This document shows, one piece after another, positions 49,967 through 58,717 of a DNA stretch of 60,368 nt. Numbering within the stretch: position 1 is the first letter of the stretch; the number at the start of each line of letters is the position of its first letter. The stretch comes from DATJLQ01 sp035509415 (GTDB lineage Bacteria > Pseudomonadota > Alphaproteobacteria > JACZXZ01), in assembly GCA_035509415.1 (NCBI GenBank), contig DATJLQ010000153.1, positions 1 to 60,368 on the forward strand. Reading direction: 5' to 3'. A program made the translations under genes and the position numbers. The notes below the pieces were generated by a model that was not told the DNA's origin, did not search any database, and saw only the letters and a list, made by a program, of their open reading frames with translations.

Positions 49967-51317
49967 GGCGGGCTCTCGTATGGCGCGGGTGACCGACGAC
50001 TTGAAAAGCCAATCTAGCATCGTGCGGCGCGCGACCCCAGCGGGTCGGCCGCCGGCATCGACGCGCGGCGCCGCGCCCCTCGCCGAGGGTGCGCGCGTGG
50101 GGCAAGGCGCGCCTGCGGGCCGGCCGGTCGTGCTTCAGGTGCTGCCGGCACTCGGGGTCGGCGGTGCCGAGCGGGGTGCGGTCGACGTCGCGGCGGCCTT
50201 GGTCAAGGCGGGCGGGGTCGCGATCGTCGCATCCGCGGGCGGGGCACTCGAGCGCGAACTCGCGCGCGCGGGCGCGATCCACGTCAATCTTCCGCTCGCG
50301 ACCAAGAGCCCGCTGGCAATCCGCGCCAACATTGCGCGCCTCGTCTCGGTGATCGAGCGCTACGACGTCGACATCGTGCATGCGCGGAGCCGCGCGCCCG
50401 CGTGGAGCGCTCGCGCGGCCGCGCGCCGGACGGGGGCGAAGTTCGTCACCACCTATCACGGCACCTACAACGAGCACGGACCCCTGAAGCGCGCCTACAA
50501 TTCGATCATGGCGCAAGGCGACCTCGTGATCGCCATCTCGCAGCACATCGCGGACCTGATCGTCGCGCGCTACGGCACCGATCCCGCGCGCATCCGCCTC
50601 ATCCATCGCGGCGTCGATTTCGAGATTTTCGATCCCGCGCGGGTGACTCCGCCGCGCCTCATCCAGCTCGCCCAGGCCTGGCGCCTCGCGGACGGCGTGC
50701 CGGTCGTGATGCTGCCCGGCCGGCTCACGCGCTGGAAGGGCCAACGCGTGCTGATCGAAGCCCTGGCCAAGCTCGGCCGCGGCGATTTGCGCTGCGTGCT
50801 GGTGGGCTCGGACCAGGGGCGTACCGGTTACCGGCGCGCGCTCGAGCGGCGCATCGCGGCCTTGAAGCTCGGCTCGGTCGTCCAGCTCGTCGGCCACTGC
50901 GCCGACATGCCCGCCGCCTACATGCTCTCGGACGTGGTGGTCTCCGCCTCGACCGATCCCGAGGCGTTCGGCCGCGTCGCCGTCGAGGCGCAGGCGATGG
51001 GCCGGCTCGTGATCGCGACCGACCATGGCGGTGCGCGCGAGACCGTGGTCGCGGGCGAGACCGGCTGGCTGGTGCCGCCCGGCGATGCCGACGCGCTCGC
51101 GAAGGCGCTCCAGGAGGCGCTCGAGCTCGCGGTCGATCTCGGGAAGCGCGCGCAGATGGCGGCGCGGGCGATCCAGAACGTGCGCGCGCATTTCTCCAAG
51201 GAAGCGATGTGCGCCGCGACGCTTGCGGTCTATGCCGAGCTGATGGCGGCGCGCGACGGCGATGCGCGCGCGAGCGTCGCGCGCGCGCGGGCGGAGAAGG
51301 CCGCGGAGCGCGCGTGA
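49965..51317 (+). CDS. Glycosyltransferase family 4
   Basis: This retaining GT-B glycosyltransferase of 450 residues has an N-terminal acceptor domain with LQVLPALGVGGAERGAVDVA (about residues 53-72). Its donor domain contains VVMLPGRLTRWKGQRVLIEA, VQLVGHCADMPAAYMLSDVVVSAS and the family EAFGRVAVEAQAMGR (Glu-x7-Glu). It is likely to act in lipopolysaccharide or capsule assembly together with the coupled GT9 gene. The first 45 residues are unconserved; ATG at 49980 is an alternative start. Its stop overlaps the next start (GTGA at 51314). Confidence 0.88.
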   Translation: MAGSRMARVTDDLKSQSSIVRRATPAGRPPASTRGAAPLAEGARVGQGAPAGRPVVLQVLPALGVGGAERGAVDVAAALVKAGGVAIVASAGGALERELARAGAIHVNLPLATKSPLAIRANIARLVSVIERYDVDIVHARSRAPAWSARAAARRTGAKFVTTYHGTYNEHGPLKRAYNSIMAQGDLVIAISQHIADLIVARYGTDPARIRLIHRGVDFEIFDPARVTPPRLIQLAQAWRLADGVPVVMLPGRLTRWKGQRVLIEALAKLGRGDLRCVLVGSDQGRTGYRRALERRIAALKLGSVVQLVGHCADMPAAYMLSDVVVSASTDPEAFGRVAVEAQAMGRLVIATDHGGARETVVAGETGWLVPPGDADALAKALQEALELAVDLGKRAQMAARAIQNVRAHFSKEAMCAATLAVYAELMAARDGDARASVARARAEKAAERA

Positions 51318-52258
51318 GCGGCGCGGCTTCGCGCATCCTCGTGATCAAGCTCGGCGCCCTGGGCGATTTCATCCAGGCGATCGGGCCCATGCAGGCGATC
51401 CGGCGCCATCACCGGGACGCGCGCATCGTGTTGCTCACGACCGAGCCGTTGCGCGATCTCGCGCGCGCGATCGGCGTTGCCGACGAGATCTGGATCGACG
51501 CGCGCGGCTCGCTCCTCGACGTGCCTTATTGGCTCGAATTGCGGCGCCGCCTGCGCGCGAGGCGCTTCGACCGGGTCTACGATCTCCAGACCTCCGACCG
51601 CTCGGGCTGGTATTTCCGTCTCTTCGGGCCCGGGCCGCGGCCCGAATGGTCGGGCATCGCGCCCGGCGCGTCCCATCGCCACGACAATCCCGCGCGCGAC
51701 CGCCTGCACACGATCGAGCGCCAGGCGGACCAGCTCGCGCGCGCCGGCATCACGGACGTGAGGCCGCCCGAAATGGCCTGGGTCAAGGCGGACGTGCAGC
51801 GCTTCGAGCTCGCCCGGCCCTATGCGCTCATCGTGCCGGGGGGTGCGCCGCATCGGCCGGAGAAACGTTGGCCGCTCGAGCGCTATGCGGACCTCGTGAA
51901 GGCGCTCGTGGCGCGCCGCCTCAAGCCCGTGATCCTGGGCGCGCCGGCCGAGGCGTCGCTCGGCCATGCGCTCGCGAGCGTATCATCCGAAGTGCGCGAC
52001 CTCGTCGGCCGCACCGCGCTCGAGGAGATCCCCGCCCTCGCGCGCGACGCGGCGTGCGCCGTCGGCAACGACACCGGCCCCATGCATCTGATCGCGGCCA
52101 TGGGCTGCCCCGCGATCGTGCTGTTCTCCCATGCGTCCGATCCGGCCTTGTGCGCGCCGCGCGGTGCCGCGGTCGCGATCTTGCGTAGCGCCCGGCTCGA
52201 GGATTTGGCGCTCGAGGAAGTGCTCGCCGCATTGCCGCCGCGCGCCTTCCCCGCGTGA
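51314..52258 (+). CDS. Glycosyltransferase family 9 (heptosyltransferase-like)
   Basis: This GT-B enzyme of 314 residues resembles ADP-heptose:LPS heptosyltransferases. The N-terminus ILVIKLGALGDFIQAIGPMQAIRR carries the catalytic Asp (D20 region), and the donor domain has VPGGAPHRPEKRWPLERYADL and GNDTGPMHLIAAMGCPAIVLF (nucleotide-sugar site). GTG start at 51314 overlaps the GT4 stop, so the pair is co-translated and probably builds one glycan. Which sugar is transferred cannot be told. Confidence 0.9.
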   Translation: MSGAASRILVIKLGALGDFIQAIGPMQAIRRHHRDARIVLLTTEPLRDLARAIGVADEIWIDARGSLLDVPYWLELRRRLRARRFDRVYDLQTSDRSGWYFRLFGPGPRPEWSGIAPGASHRHDNPARDRLHTIERQADQLARAGITDVRPPEMAWVKADVQRFELARPYALIVPGGAPHRPEKRWPLERYADLVKALVARRLKPVILGAPAEASLGHALASVSSEVRDLVGRTALEEIPALARDAACAVGNDTGPMHLIAAMGCPAIVLFSHASDPALCAPRGAAVAILRSARLEDLALEEVLAALPPRAFPA

Positions 52259-52318
52259 GCGCCGGTCGCGCGTCCGGTCAAGGGCTTAGGCCCTCGCCCT
52301 TGCGCCCGCAAGAAAGCC

Positions 52319-52347
52319 TTGGCACCCCGCCGCCGCGACACTAGACT
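52319..52347 (+). promoter_or_regulatory. Sigma-70-type promoter of infC
   Basis: TTGGCA (52319-52324), 17 bases, TAGACT (52342-52347). The predicted start near 52354 gives a leader of about 105 bases. GATTGC/GCAATC (52354-52372) followed by TTATTTTT could be an attenuator-like hairpin at the very start of the leader. Confidence 0.55.
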
Positions 52348-52458
52348 GAGGGCGATTGCGGTTCCGGCAATCCTTATTTTTCGTGTGCGCCCACCGGAGC
52401 GATGGCTTGCGGGCGAGCGGGCATCGTGCGGCGCGCCGTTGTGCCATGGAGGACATCG

Positions 52459-52995
52459 ATCCCTAGACCACCTTTCGAGATGACGCCGTCCAAGGATGGG
52501 CCGGCGGTCAACGAGCAAATCCGCGCCCGCGAGGTGCGCCTGATCGACGAGAAGGGCGACAATATCGGCGTGGTGCCGATCGCGCAGGCGCTGGGACGGG
52601 CGGAGCAGGCGGGCCTCGATCTGGTCGAGATCGCCCCCCTCGCCAGTCCGCCGGTCGCGAAGATTCTCGACTTCGGCAAGTACAAGTACGAGGAGCAGAA
52701 AAAGAAGAACGAGGCGCGCAAGAAGCAGAAGGTCATCGAGATCAAGGAGATCAAGATGCGCCCCTCGATCGACAATCACGACTACCAGATCAAGATGAAG
52801 TCGATCGTGAAGTTCCTCGGCGAGGGGGACAAGGTCAAGGTCACCTTGCGCTTCCGCGGCCGCGAGCTCGTGCACCAGGAGATCGGCATCCGCGTGCTCG
52901 ATCGCGTGCGCGAGAACCTGGTCGAGCTCGGCAAGGTCGAGCAGTTCCCGCGCATGGAGGGACGCCAGATGACCATGGTCATCGCGCCCAAATGA
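52459..52995 (+). CDS. infC: Translation initiation factor IF-3, probable ATC start
   Basis: IF-3 binds the 30S subunit and rejects non-standard start codons. The 178 residues include DGPAVNEQIRAREVRLID, the basic helical linker YKYEEQKKKNEARKKQK, and IKEIKMRPSIDNHDY with FRGRELVHQEIG in the C-domain. ATC at 52459 is chosen because GGAGG (52448-52452) lies six bases upstream. The residues that follow (PRPPFEMTPSKDGP) align with the usual alphaproteobacterial N-terminus. ATG at 52480 has no ribosome site and would shorten it. A rare start codon fits infC autoregulation. No thrS is adjacent. Confidence 0.93.
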   Translation: MPRPPFEMTPSKDGPAVNEQIRAREVRLIDEKGDNIGVVPIAQALGRAEQAGLDLVEIAPLASPPVAKILDFGKYKYEEQKKKNEARKKQKVIEIKEIKMRPSIDNHDYQIKMKSIVKFLGEGDKVKVTLRFRGRELVHQEIGIRVLDRVRENLVELGKVEQFPRMEGRQMTMVIAPK

Positions 52996-53053
52996 CGCGG
53001 ACGGCGCGGGCGCTTCTGGCGCCGGCGCGCGACGTGTTGAACGAGGAGACGCC

Positions 53054-53389
53054 ATGATGAGGTCGAGGCTCGTCGAAATCGCCGCGCTGCTGGTCGCGCT
53101 TCTCGGCCTCGGCGCCTTCTCGGCTCCGGCCTTGGCCGACGCCGCGGCGAATTGCCGCCAAGAGACCCAGCCCAACGTCGCCCCCTGCGAGGCCAAGATC
53201 GCCGCCTCGCTCGAGAACCCCGCCGTGTGCGACTACATGATGGCGGGGCAGGCGCCCAAGGAGTATCTGCGCTGCTATCTCCCCATGGTGCTGTGCGAGG
53301 GCATCTCGAAGCCCGACGCCGAGGCCAAGGCAAGCGCCGATGCGGCCGCCGCGATCGCGAAGGCCAAATCCCAAGGTTTCTGCAAGTAG
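53054..53389 (+). CDS. Small exported cysteine-rich protein
   Basis: I do not recognise this 111-residue protein. A signal peptide (about residues 1-29, ending ALAD) is followed by an 80-residue mature chain with six cysteines, in contexts NCRQ, PCEA, VCDY, RCYL, LCEG and a final FCK. This number is consistent with three disulfides in the periplasm. GAGGAG precedes the ATG at a good distance. It lies 58 bases after infC and was probably inserted between infC and rpmI, which are normally adjacent. Confidence 0.7.
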   Translation: MMRSRLVEIAALLVALLGLGAFSAPALADAAANCRQETQPNVAPCEAKIAASLENPAVCDYMMAGQAPKEYLRCYLPMVLCEGISKPDAEAKASADAAAAIAKAKSQGFCK

Positions 53390-53414
53390 CGCCGGCCTCC
53401 GGTGCACGGTCGAT

Positions 53415-53500
53415 CGTGACGCAGGTCGAGGTCGTGGCACGGGTCATGGCCGGACCTGGTCCGGCAATCCGCGTCTTGTCGCGGGAAAGACTGCGTCACG
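53415..53500. repeat. Intergenic palindromic element, copy 1
   Basis: The ends are perfect inverted repeats CGTGACGCAG (53415-53424) and CTGCGTCACG (53491-53500). Inside, CCGGACC pairs with GGTCCGG near 53450-53465. The GTGACGCAG end and the GGCCGGACC core recur in the element at 54191-54335, and the two flank the gene at 53592. Confidence 0.65.
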
Positions 53501-53591
53501 ACCGAACGACCTCGGCTGCTGCAAAGCGGCACCCGTTCCGCTATCATTCGTCCGATTCGATTTTGGCCGCGCGGCCGCGCGTCACGGGGGG

Positions 53592-54137
53592 ATGGGCGTG
53601 AGGGGAAGATTCGTCGGGTCGATCTTGCCGGGCGTCGCGGCGCTTGCGCTCGGGACGGCGCTCGCCGCAATTCCCGCGCGCGCGGCGGACGGACCGTGCG
53701 AGACCCAGATGACGAAAATCTGGCAGGACTACCAGAAGGCGTCCAACGGCTTCCACGATCCGGACAGCGCCGGCACCTTCAAGAAAGGCGCCGTCAACTT
53801 CATCCTGTTCGCCCAGAAGGCGGACGCGATCGTCGCGGGGGCGGCCAAGGGCGACTACAAGTCGGTTGCCGAGCTCCAGGAGGACGCGGGCACGCTCCTC
53901 AACTGGATGACGCTTCAGCGCAACGTGATCGCCGCCAACGTGGTGGACGCGATGCGCATCGATGCCGGGCGCGTGCGCACGGCGCCCGAGAGCGAGCGGG
54001 CCAAGCTCGAATCCCTCGAGGCGGTCCAGGAGCAGGCGGATTCGGACCTGCTCCACGGGCTCCAGCTCGTGATGGCGCAGTCGAACCAGGGCTTCGCCCA
54101 GGCCGAGCGCGCACTCGCCCAAAAGCTCGGGGAATAG
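53592..54137 (+). CDS. Exported helical protein of unknown function
   Basis: This 181-residue protein is one I cannot assign. The signal peptide covers about residues 1-33 (hydrophobic GSILPGVAALALGTALAAI, cleavage after ARA). The mature part is almost wholly helical, rich in Ala, Gln and Glu, with a single cysteine near its N-terminus (GPCETQ). It is bounded on both sides by members of one repeat family, suggesting a cassette within the infC-rpmI interval. The ATG at 53592 follows GGGGG closely. Confidence 0.6.
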   Translation: MGVRGRFVGSILPGVAALALGTALAAIPARAADGPCETQMTKIWQDYQKASNGFHDPDSAGTFKKGAVNFILFAQKADAIVAGAAKGDYKSVAELQEDAGTLLNWMTLQRNVIAANVVDAMRIDAGRVRTAPESERAKLESLEAVQEQADSDLLHGLQLVMAQSNQGFAQAERALAQKLGE

Positions 54138-54190
54138 GCCCGGAAAAGGGCCGAAGGCCGCGCCCGTGCGGCTCCGGGGCCGGAGCGATA

Positions 54191-54335
54191 GTGACGCAGT
54201 TTGAAACTCCGGCCATGGTCCAAATTCGCGTCATCACCGGGCTTGTCCCGGTGATCCACGTCTTTCCAGCGCTAAGGCGTGGATGGCCGGACCAAGTCCG
54301 GCCATGACCCATGCCAGGATTTCAAACTGAGGCAC
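54191..54335. repeat. Intergenic palindromic element, copy 2
   Basis: This is a 145-bp element with 16-bp terminal inverted repeats (54191-54206 and 54320-54335, 14 of 16 pairs). It contains three internal hairpins: ATCACCGGG with CCCGGTGAT (54233-54255), ATCCACG with CGTGGAT (54253-54284), and GGCCGGAC with GTCCGGCC (54285-54303). It fills most of the 334-base gap between the exported protein and rpmI. A small non-autonomous mobile or folded-RNA element is likely. Confidence 0.75.
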
Positions 54336-54354
54336 TACTCCCGGACCGGCGCCC

Positions 54355-54383
54355 TTGCCATCGACGCCCCCCCTCTGTATAAC
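54355..54383 (+). promoter_or_regulatory. Sigma-70-type promoter of rpmI-rplT
   Basis: TTGCCA (54355-54360), 17 bases, TATAAC (54378-54383), the best -10 in the window. The leader is about 80 bases and could hold L20 autoregulatory structure, but no known pseudoknot was recognised. Confidence 0.6.
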
Positions 54384-54471
54384 CCTCCGCTCGCAACGAG
54401 CGGCGCGGCCTCGAAGGGCATGCCCACCCGCTCATGAAGCGTCAAACCCAAGCCTCCGAAGGATACGCAAA

Positions 54472-54675
54472 ATGCCCAAGCTCAAGACCAAGTCCGGCGC
54501 CAAGAAGCGCTTCAAGCGCACGGCGTCCGGCAAGATCAAGGCCGCCTTCGGCTCCAAGCGCCACGGCCTCTCGAAGCGCAGCCAGAAGATGAAGCGCAAG
54601 GCGCGCGGCACCTTCGTCCTCGAGCCGGGCGACGCCGCGTTGGTGAAGGGCTACATGCCCTACCTGCGGGGCTAG
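54472..54675 (+). CDS. rpmI: 50S ribosomal protein L35
   Basis: The 67-residue basic ribosomal protein starts MPKLKTKSGAKKRFK and contains KRHGLSKRSQKMKRKARG, ending in a typical PYLRG. The ATG at 54472 follows AAGGA; the longer frame from 54355 is promoter and leader. rplT starts two bases after its stop. Confidence 0.98.
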   Translation: MPKLKTKSGAKKRFKRTASGKIKAAFGSKRHGLSKRSQKMKRKARGTFVLEPGDAALVKGYMPYLRG

Positions 54676-54677
54676 CC

Positions 54678-55064
54678 ATGGCGCGCGCAACCTCATCTCC
54701 CGCGCGGCACGCCAAGCGCAAGAAACTGCTTGGCCTCGCCAAGGGCTTCCGCGGCCGCAACAAGAACAATTTCCGCATCGCCCTCGAGAAGGTCGAGAAG
54801 GGCCTGCGTTACGCCTACCGCGACCGGCGCAACCGCAAACGCGACTTCCGCGCCCTCTGGATCCAACGCATCAACGCAAGTGCCCGCGAGCACGGGCTCA
54901 CCTACGCGAAATTGATGCACGGGCTCAAGGTCGCGGGCATCGAGGTGGATCGCAAGCTCCTCGCCGACCTCGCGGTGCGCGAGCCCGATTCGTTCAAGGC
55001 GCTCGTGGCCCAGGCGCAGGCGGCGCTCGGGTCGGCCGCCGGGTCCGCAGCCAAGGCCGGTTGA
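54678..55064 (+). CDS. rplT: 50S ribosomal protein L20
   Basis: L20 assembles the large subunit and in many bacteria represses its own operon. The 128 residues include RHAKRKKLLGLAKGFRGRNKNNFRIA, then YAYRDRRNRKRDFRALWIQRINA and GLTYAKLMHGLKVAGIEVDRK (all family-typical). The C-terminus has a short Ala/Gly-rich tail. A hairpin terminator follows 25 bases after the stop, so rpmI-rplT is a closed unit. Confidence 0.98.
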   Translation: MARATSSPARHAKRKKLLGLAKGFRGRNKNNFRIALEKVEKGLRYAYRDRRNRKRDFRALWIQRINASAREHGLTYAKLMHGLKVAGIEVDRKLLADLAVREPDSFKALVAQAQAALGSAAGSAAKAG

Positions 55065-55088
55065 TCCCGGCCCGAGCGCGGGCTGCCA

Positions 55089-55118
55089 AGGGGCCGCGGG
55101 CGACCGGGCCCCTTTTTG
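55089..55118 (+). terminator. Intrinsic terminator of rpmI-rplT
   Basis: AAGGGGCC pairs with GGCCCCTT around a GC-rich loop (55088-55113), and the right arm runs into a T-run (CCCCTTTTTGCTT). Confidence 0.8.
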
Positions 55119-55203
55119 CTTGGTGATTTTCGCGTATTGATTTTCCCTTGGCGAACGAGCCGCGGCCCGCTAAGCCGGGGACGGCCGGGACGGGAATGAA
55201 GCG

Positions 55204-56286
55204 ATGGCGGAGCTGGACGATCTCAAGGCCGAGCTGATGGCCGAAATCGCGGGTGCGCGCGACCTCGCGGCCCTCGAGGAGGCGCGCGTCGCTGCCCTCG
55301 GCCGCAAGGGGCGCGTGACCGAGCTCATGAAGGGGCTCGGCGCGCTCGACGCCGAGGCGCGCAAGGAAGCCGGGAAGGCGCTCAATCTCCTGAAGGACGC
55401 GCTCGCCGCGGCGATCGAGGCGCGCAAGGCGGCACTCGGCGCCGCCGAGCTCGATGCCAAGCTCATGCAGGAGAGAATCGACCCGACGCTGCCCGCGCGG
55501 CCCGAGCGTCAGGGCCGCATCCATCCGATCAGCCAGACCATCGACGAGCTCTCGGCGATCTTCGGCGAGATGGGCTTCGCCGTCGCCGAGGGGCCGGACA
55601 TCGAGGACGATTTCCACAATTTCACCGCCCTCAACATCCCGCCCGAGCATCCGGCGCGCCAGATGCACGACACCTTCTACCTCAACGCCGCACCCGGGAA
55701 GGAGCGCATGCTGCTCCGGACCCACACCTCGCCGGTCCAGGTGCGCACCATGCAGGCGGGAAAGCCGCCCTTCCGCATCATCGCCCCCGGCCGCACCTAT
55801 CGCTGCGATTCCGACATGACCCATACGCCCATGTTCCATCAGGTCGAGGGTCTCGCGATCGACGAGATCGGCAAGATCGCCATGGGACATTTGAAGGGCT
55901 GCCTCATCGAGTTCTGCCGCGCCTTCTTCGAAGTGAAGGACGTGCCGGTGCGTTTCCGGCCGAGTCATTTCCCATTCACCGAGCCCTCGGCCGAGGTCGA
56001 TATCGGCTGCTCGCGCTCGGGCGGCGAGCTCAAGATCGGCGCGGGCGACGATTGGCTCGAGATTCTCGGCTGCGGCATGGTGCACCCGAAGGTGCTCGAG
56101 CTGTGCGGCGTCGACCCCGAGCGCTATCAGGGCTTCGCCTTCGGCATGGGCATCGAGCGCATCGCGATGCTCAAATACGGCATTCCGGATCTACGCACTT
56201 TCTTCGACGGCGATCTGCGCTGGCTCGGCCATTACGGCTTCGCGCCGCTCGACGTGCCGTCCCTCGTCGGGGGCCTCAGCCGATGA
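55204..56286 (+). CDS. pheS: Phenylalanine-tRNA ligase subunit alpha
   Basis: PheS is the catalytic subunit that charges tRNA-Phe, working as an alpha2-beta2 tetramer with PheT. The 360 residues have an N-terminal coiled coil (about 1-90), then HPISQTIDELSAIFGEMGF, motif 2 segment FRIIAPGRTYRCDSDMTHTPMFHQVEG, and FGMGIERIAMLKYGIPDLR (motif 3) near the end. The ATG at 55204 is 139 bases after rplT; this gap holds a terminator, but no leader peptide rich in Phe was found. Confidence 0.98.
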   Translation: MAELDDLKAELMAEIAGARDLAALEEARVAALGRKGRVTELMKGLGALDAEARKEAGKALNLLKDALAAAIEARKAALGAAELDAKLMQERIDPTLPARPERQGRIHPISQTIDELSAIFGEMGFAVAEGPDIEDDFHNFTALNIPPEHPARQMHDTFYLNAAPGKERMLLRTHTSPVQVRTMQAGKPPFRIIAPGRTYRCDSDMTHTPMFHQVEGLAIDEIGKIAMGHLKGCLIEFCRAFFEVKDVPVRFRPSHFPFTEPSAEVDIGCSRSGGELKIGAGDDWLEILGCGMVHPKVLELCGVDPERYQGFAFGMGIERIAMLKYGIPDLRTFFDGDLRWLGHYGFAPLDVPSLVGGLSR

Positions 56287-56321
56287 AAGGGCCTCAGCCG
56301 ATGAAAGGGCCCGGCCGATGA
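56283..56321 (+). CDS. Twelve-codon mini-ORF bridging pheS and pheT
   Basis: The frame reads MKGPQPMKGPGR then stop. Its ATG overlaps the pheS stop (ATGA at 56283-56286) and its TGA overlaps the pheT ATG (ATGA at 56318-56321), so ribosomes could be handed from pheS to pheT. It arises from an 18-bp tandem duplication (GCCTCAGCCGATGAAAGG at 56273-56290 and 56291-56308). Translation is not shown. Confidence 0.45.
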   Translation: MKGPQPMKGPGR

Positions 56322-58713
56322 AGCTCACCCTCGGTTGGCTGAAGCAGCATCTCGAGACCGCGGCCCCGCTCGAGGCCATCGTCGAGCGCCTCACCATGCT
56401 CGGGCTCGAGGTCGAGGGCGTCGACGACCGCGCCAAGACCTACGCGCCCTTCACGGTCGCTTATGTGGTCGAGGCGAAGCCGCATCCGAACGCGGACCGG
56501 CTCAAGGTGTGCATCGTCGAGACCGCGTTAGGCCGGGTCCAGGTCGTGTGCGGCGCCCCCAACGCGCACACGGGCATGAAGGGCGTGTTCGCGCCCGCGG
56601 GCACGCACATTCCGGGCACCGGCCTCGACCTGGTCAAAAGCACCATCCGCGGCGTCGAATCGAACGGCATGCTGCTCTCCGAGCGCGAACTCGGCCTCTC
56701 GGACAATCACGAGGGCATCGTCGAGCTCGACCCATCGGTCGAGGTGGGGGCGTCCTACGCCAAGCTCATGGGCCTCGACGATCCGGTGATCGACGTCGCG
56801 ATCACGCCCAACCGGGCGGATTGCCTCGGCGTGCGCGGCATCGCGCGCGACCTCGCGGCGGCGGGTATCGGCACGCTCAAGCCCGACCCGCGTCTCGAGC
56901 CGGTCCCCGGCAAGTTCGAGAGCCCGATCGCGTGGCGCCGCGATCTCCCGGACGACGCGTCGGGTGCCTGTCCCTTCGTGGTGGGGCGCTATTTTCGCGG
57001 GCTCAAGAACGGCCCGAGCCCGCGTTGGCTCCAGGATCGCCTCGTCGCGATCGGCCTCCGGCCCATCTCGGCCCTCGTCGACATCACCAATTTCGTCACC
57101 TTCGATCTCGGCCGGCCGCTTCACGTGTTCGACGCGCAGAAGCTCGCGGGCGACCTCACCATGCGCCTCGCGCGCGCGGGCGAGACGATGGCGGCGCTCA
57201 ACGGCAAGAGCTACGCGCTGGATGAGTCGATGACCGTGATCGCCGACGCGCGCGGCGTGCAGGGGATCGGCGGCATCATCGGCGGCGAGGCGTCGGGCTG
57301 CGGCGAGGGGACAACCGAGATGTTTCTCGAGGTGGCGCTCTTCGATCCGGTGCGCACGGCCGCCACGGGCCGCAAGCTCCAGATCGATTCCGACGCGCGT
57401 TACCGCTTCGAGCGCGGACTAGACCCGACCTCGGCCCTTTGGGGTGCGGAAGTCGCGGCGCGGCTCGTGCTCGAGCTTTGCGGCGGCGAAGCGAGCAAGA
57501 CCGTGAGTGCCGGCGAGATGCCGGCCTGGCAGCGCACGGTCGTCTTGCCGTTAGAGCGCGTACGCACGCTGGGGGGCATCGATCTCGCGCCGTCCGAGCA
57601 AAAGCGCATTCTCGCGTCCCTCGGCTACGAGCTCGCCGACAAGGCGGGTGCGATCGAGGCCATGCCGCCGCCCTGGCGCGGCGACGTGGGCGGGCCCGCC
57701 GACCTGGTCGAGGACATTCTGCGCGTCAACGGCTACGACAAGGTCGCCCCCGTGCCCATGACGCTCGCGACCGCGTTGCCGCAATTGACGCTGACGCCGA
57801 GCCAGCGGCGCGCGCGCACGGTGAAGCGAGCACTCGCCGCGCGCGGCCTCATGGAGGCGGTGACCTGGTCCTTCGCGAGTGCCCGTACCGCGTCGCTCTT
57901 CGGCGCCAACGAGGCCTTGACCCTCGCGAACCCGATCTCGAGCGACCTCGACATCATGCGCCCCTCGATCCTGCCGAACCTGATCGCGGCCGCGGGGCGC
58001 AACGCGGATCGCGGCGTTGCCGATTTCGCCCTCTTCGAGGTCGGGCCGCAATATGCGGACGCGACGCCCGATGGTCAAAGCACGATGGCGGCTGGCCTCC
58101 GCGTCGGCCAGTCGGGCCCGCGCCACTGGGCAGCGCCGCCGCGCGAGGTCGATGCGTTCGACGCCAAGGCCGACGCGCTCGCCGTCATTCTCGAGGCGGG
58201 CGGGCCTGCCGAGGTGCAAGTCACGCGCGACGCGCCCGGCTGGTACCATCCGGGACAGTCGGGCACGTTGCGCCTGGGGCCGAGCGTGCTGGGCTGGTTC
58301 GGCGCGGTGCATCCGAAGGTGCTCGCCGCCCTCGACGTGAAGGGCCAGATGGCGGCGTTCGAGGTGTTCCTCGACCGCGTGCCGAGCCCGCGCGCGAAAA
58401 GCGGCAAGCTGCGCCCGCTCCTGAAGGCGTCGCCGTTCCAGCCGGTCGAGCGCGATTTCGCCTTCGTGGTCGATGCGGGCGTCGAGGCGGCAGCGCTCAT
58501 GCGCGCGGCCAAGGGCGCCGACAAGGCGTTGATATCCAATGTCTCGGTGTTCGATCTCTACCAGGGCAAGGGTGTCGCCGAGGGCAAGAAGTCGATCGCG
58601 CTCAGCGTCTCGATCCAGCCCACCGAGCGCACGCTCACGGAGGCGGAGATCGAGGCGATCTCGGCCAAGATCGTCGCCGCGGTCGCCAAGGCGACGGGGG
58701 CGGCGCTCAGGAC

Positions 58714-58717
<4 letters not shown>
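56318..58717 (+). CDS. pheT: Phenylalanine-tRNA ligase subunit beta
   Basis: PheT binds tRNA-Phe and edits mischarged tyrosine. The 799-residue protein has an N-terminal MKLTLGWLKQHLET, the tRNA-binding OB domain (about 40-150, VVEAKPHPNADRLKVC), the B3/B4 editing core with ISALVDITNFVTFDLGRPLHVFDA, the B5 domain with RRARTVKRAL, and the C-terminal anticodon-binding FDX-ACB domain (SPFQPVERDFAFVVD). The stop overlaps the lepA start (ATGA at 58714). Confidence 0.98.

Noticed and set aside
53390..54471. CRISPR-like array from the repeated palindromes
   Set aside because: There are only two related elements of unequal length with internal symmetry and no evenly spaced unique spacers.
55065..55203. 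Phe-leader attenuator before pheST
   Set aside because: No short frame with clustered Phe codons was found; the hairpin present is the rplT terminator.
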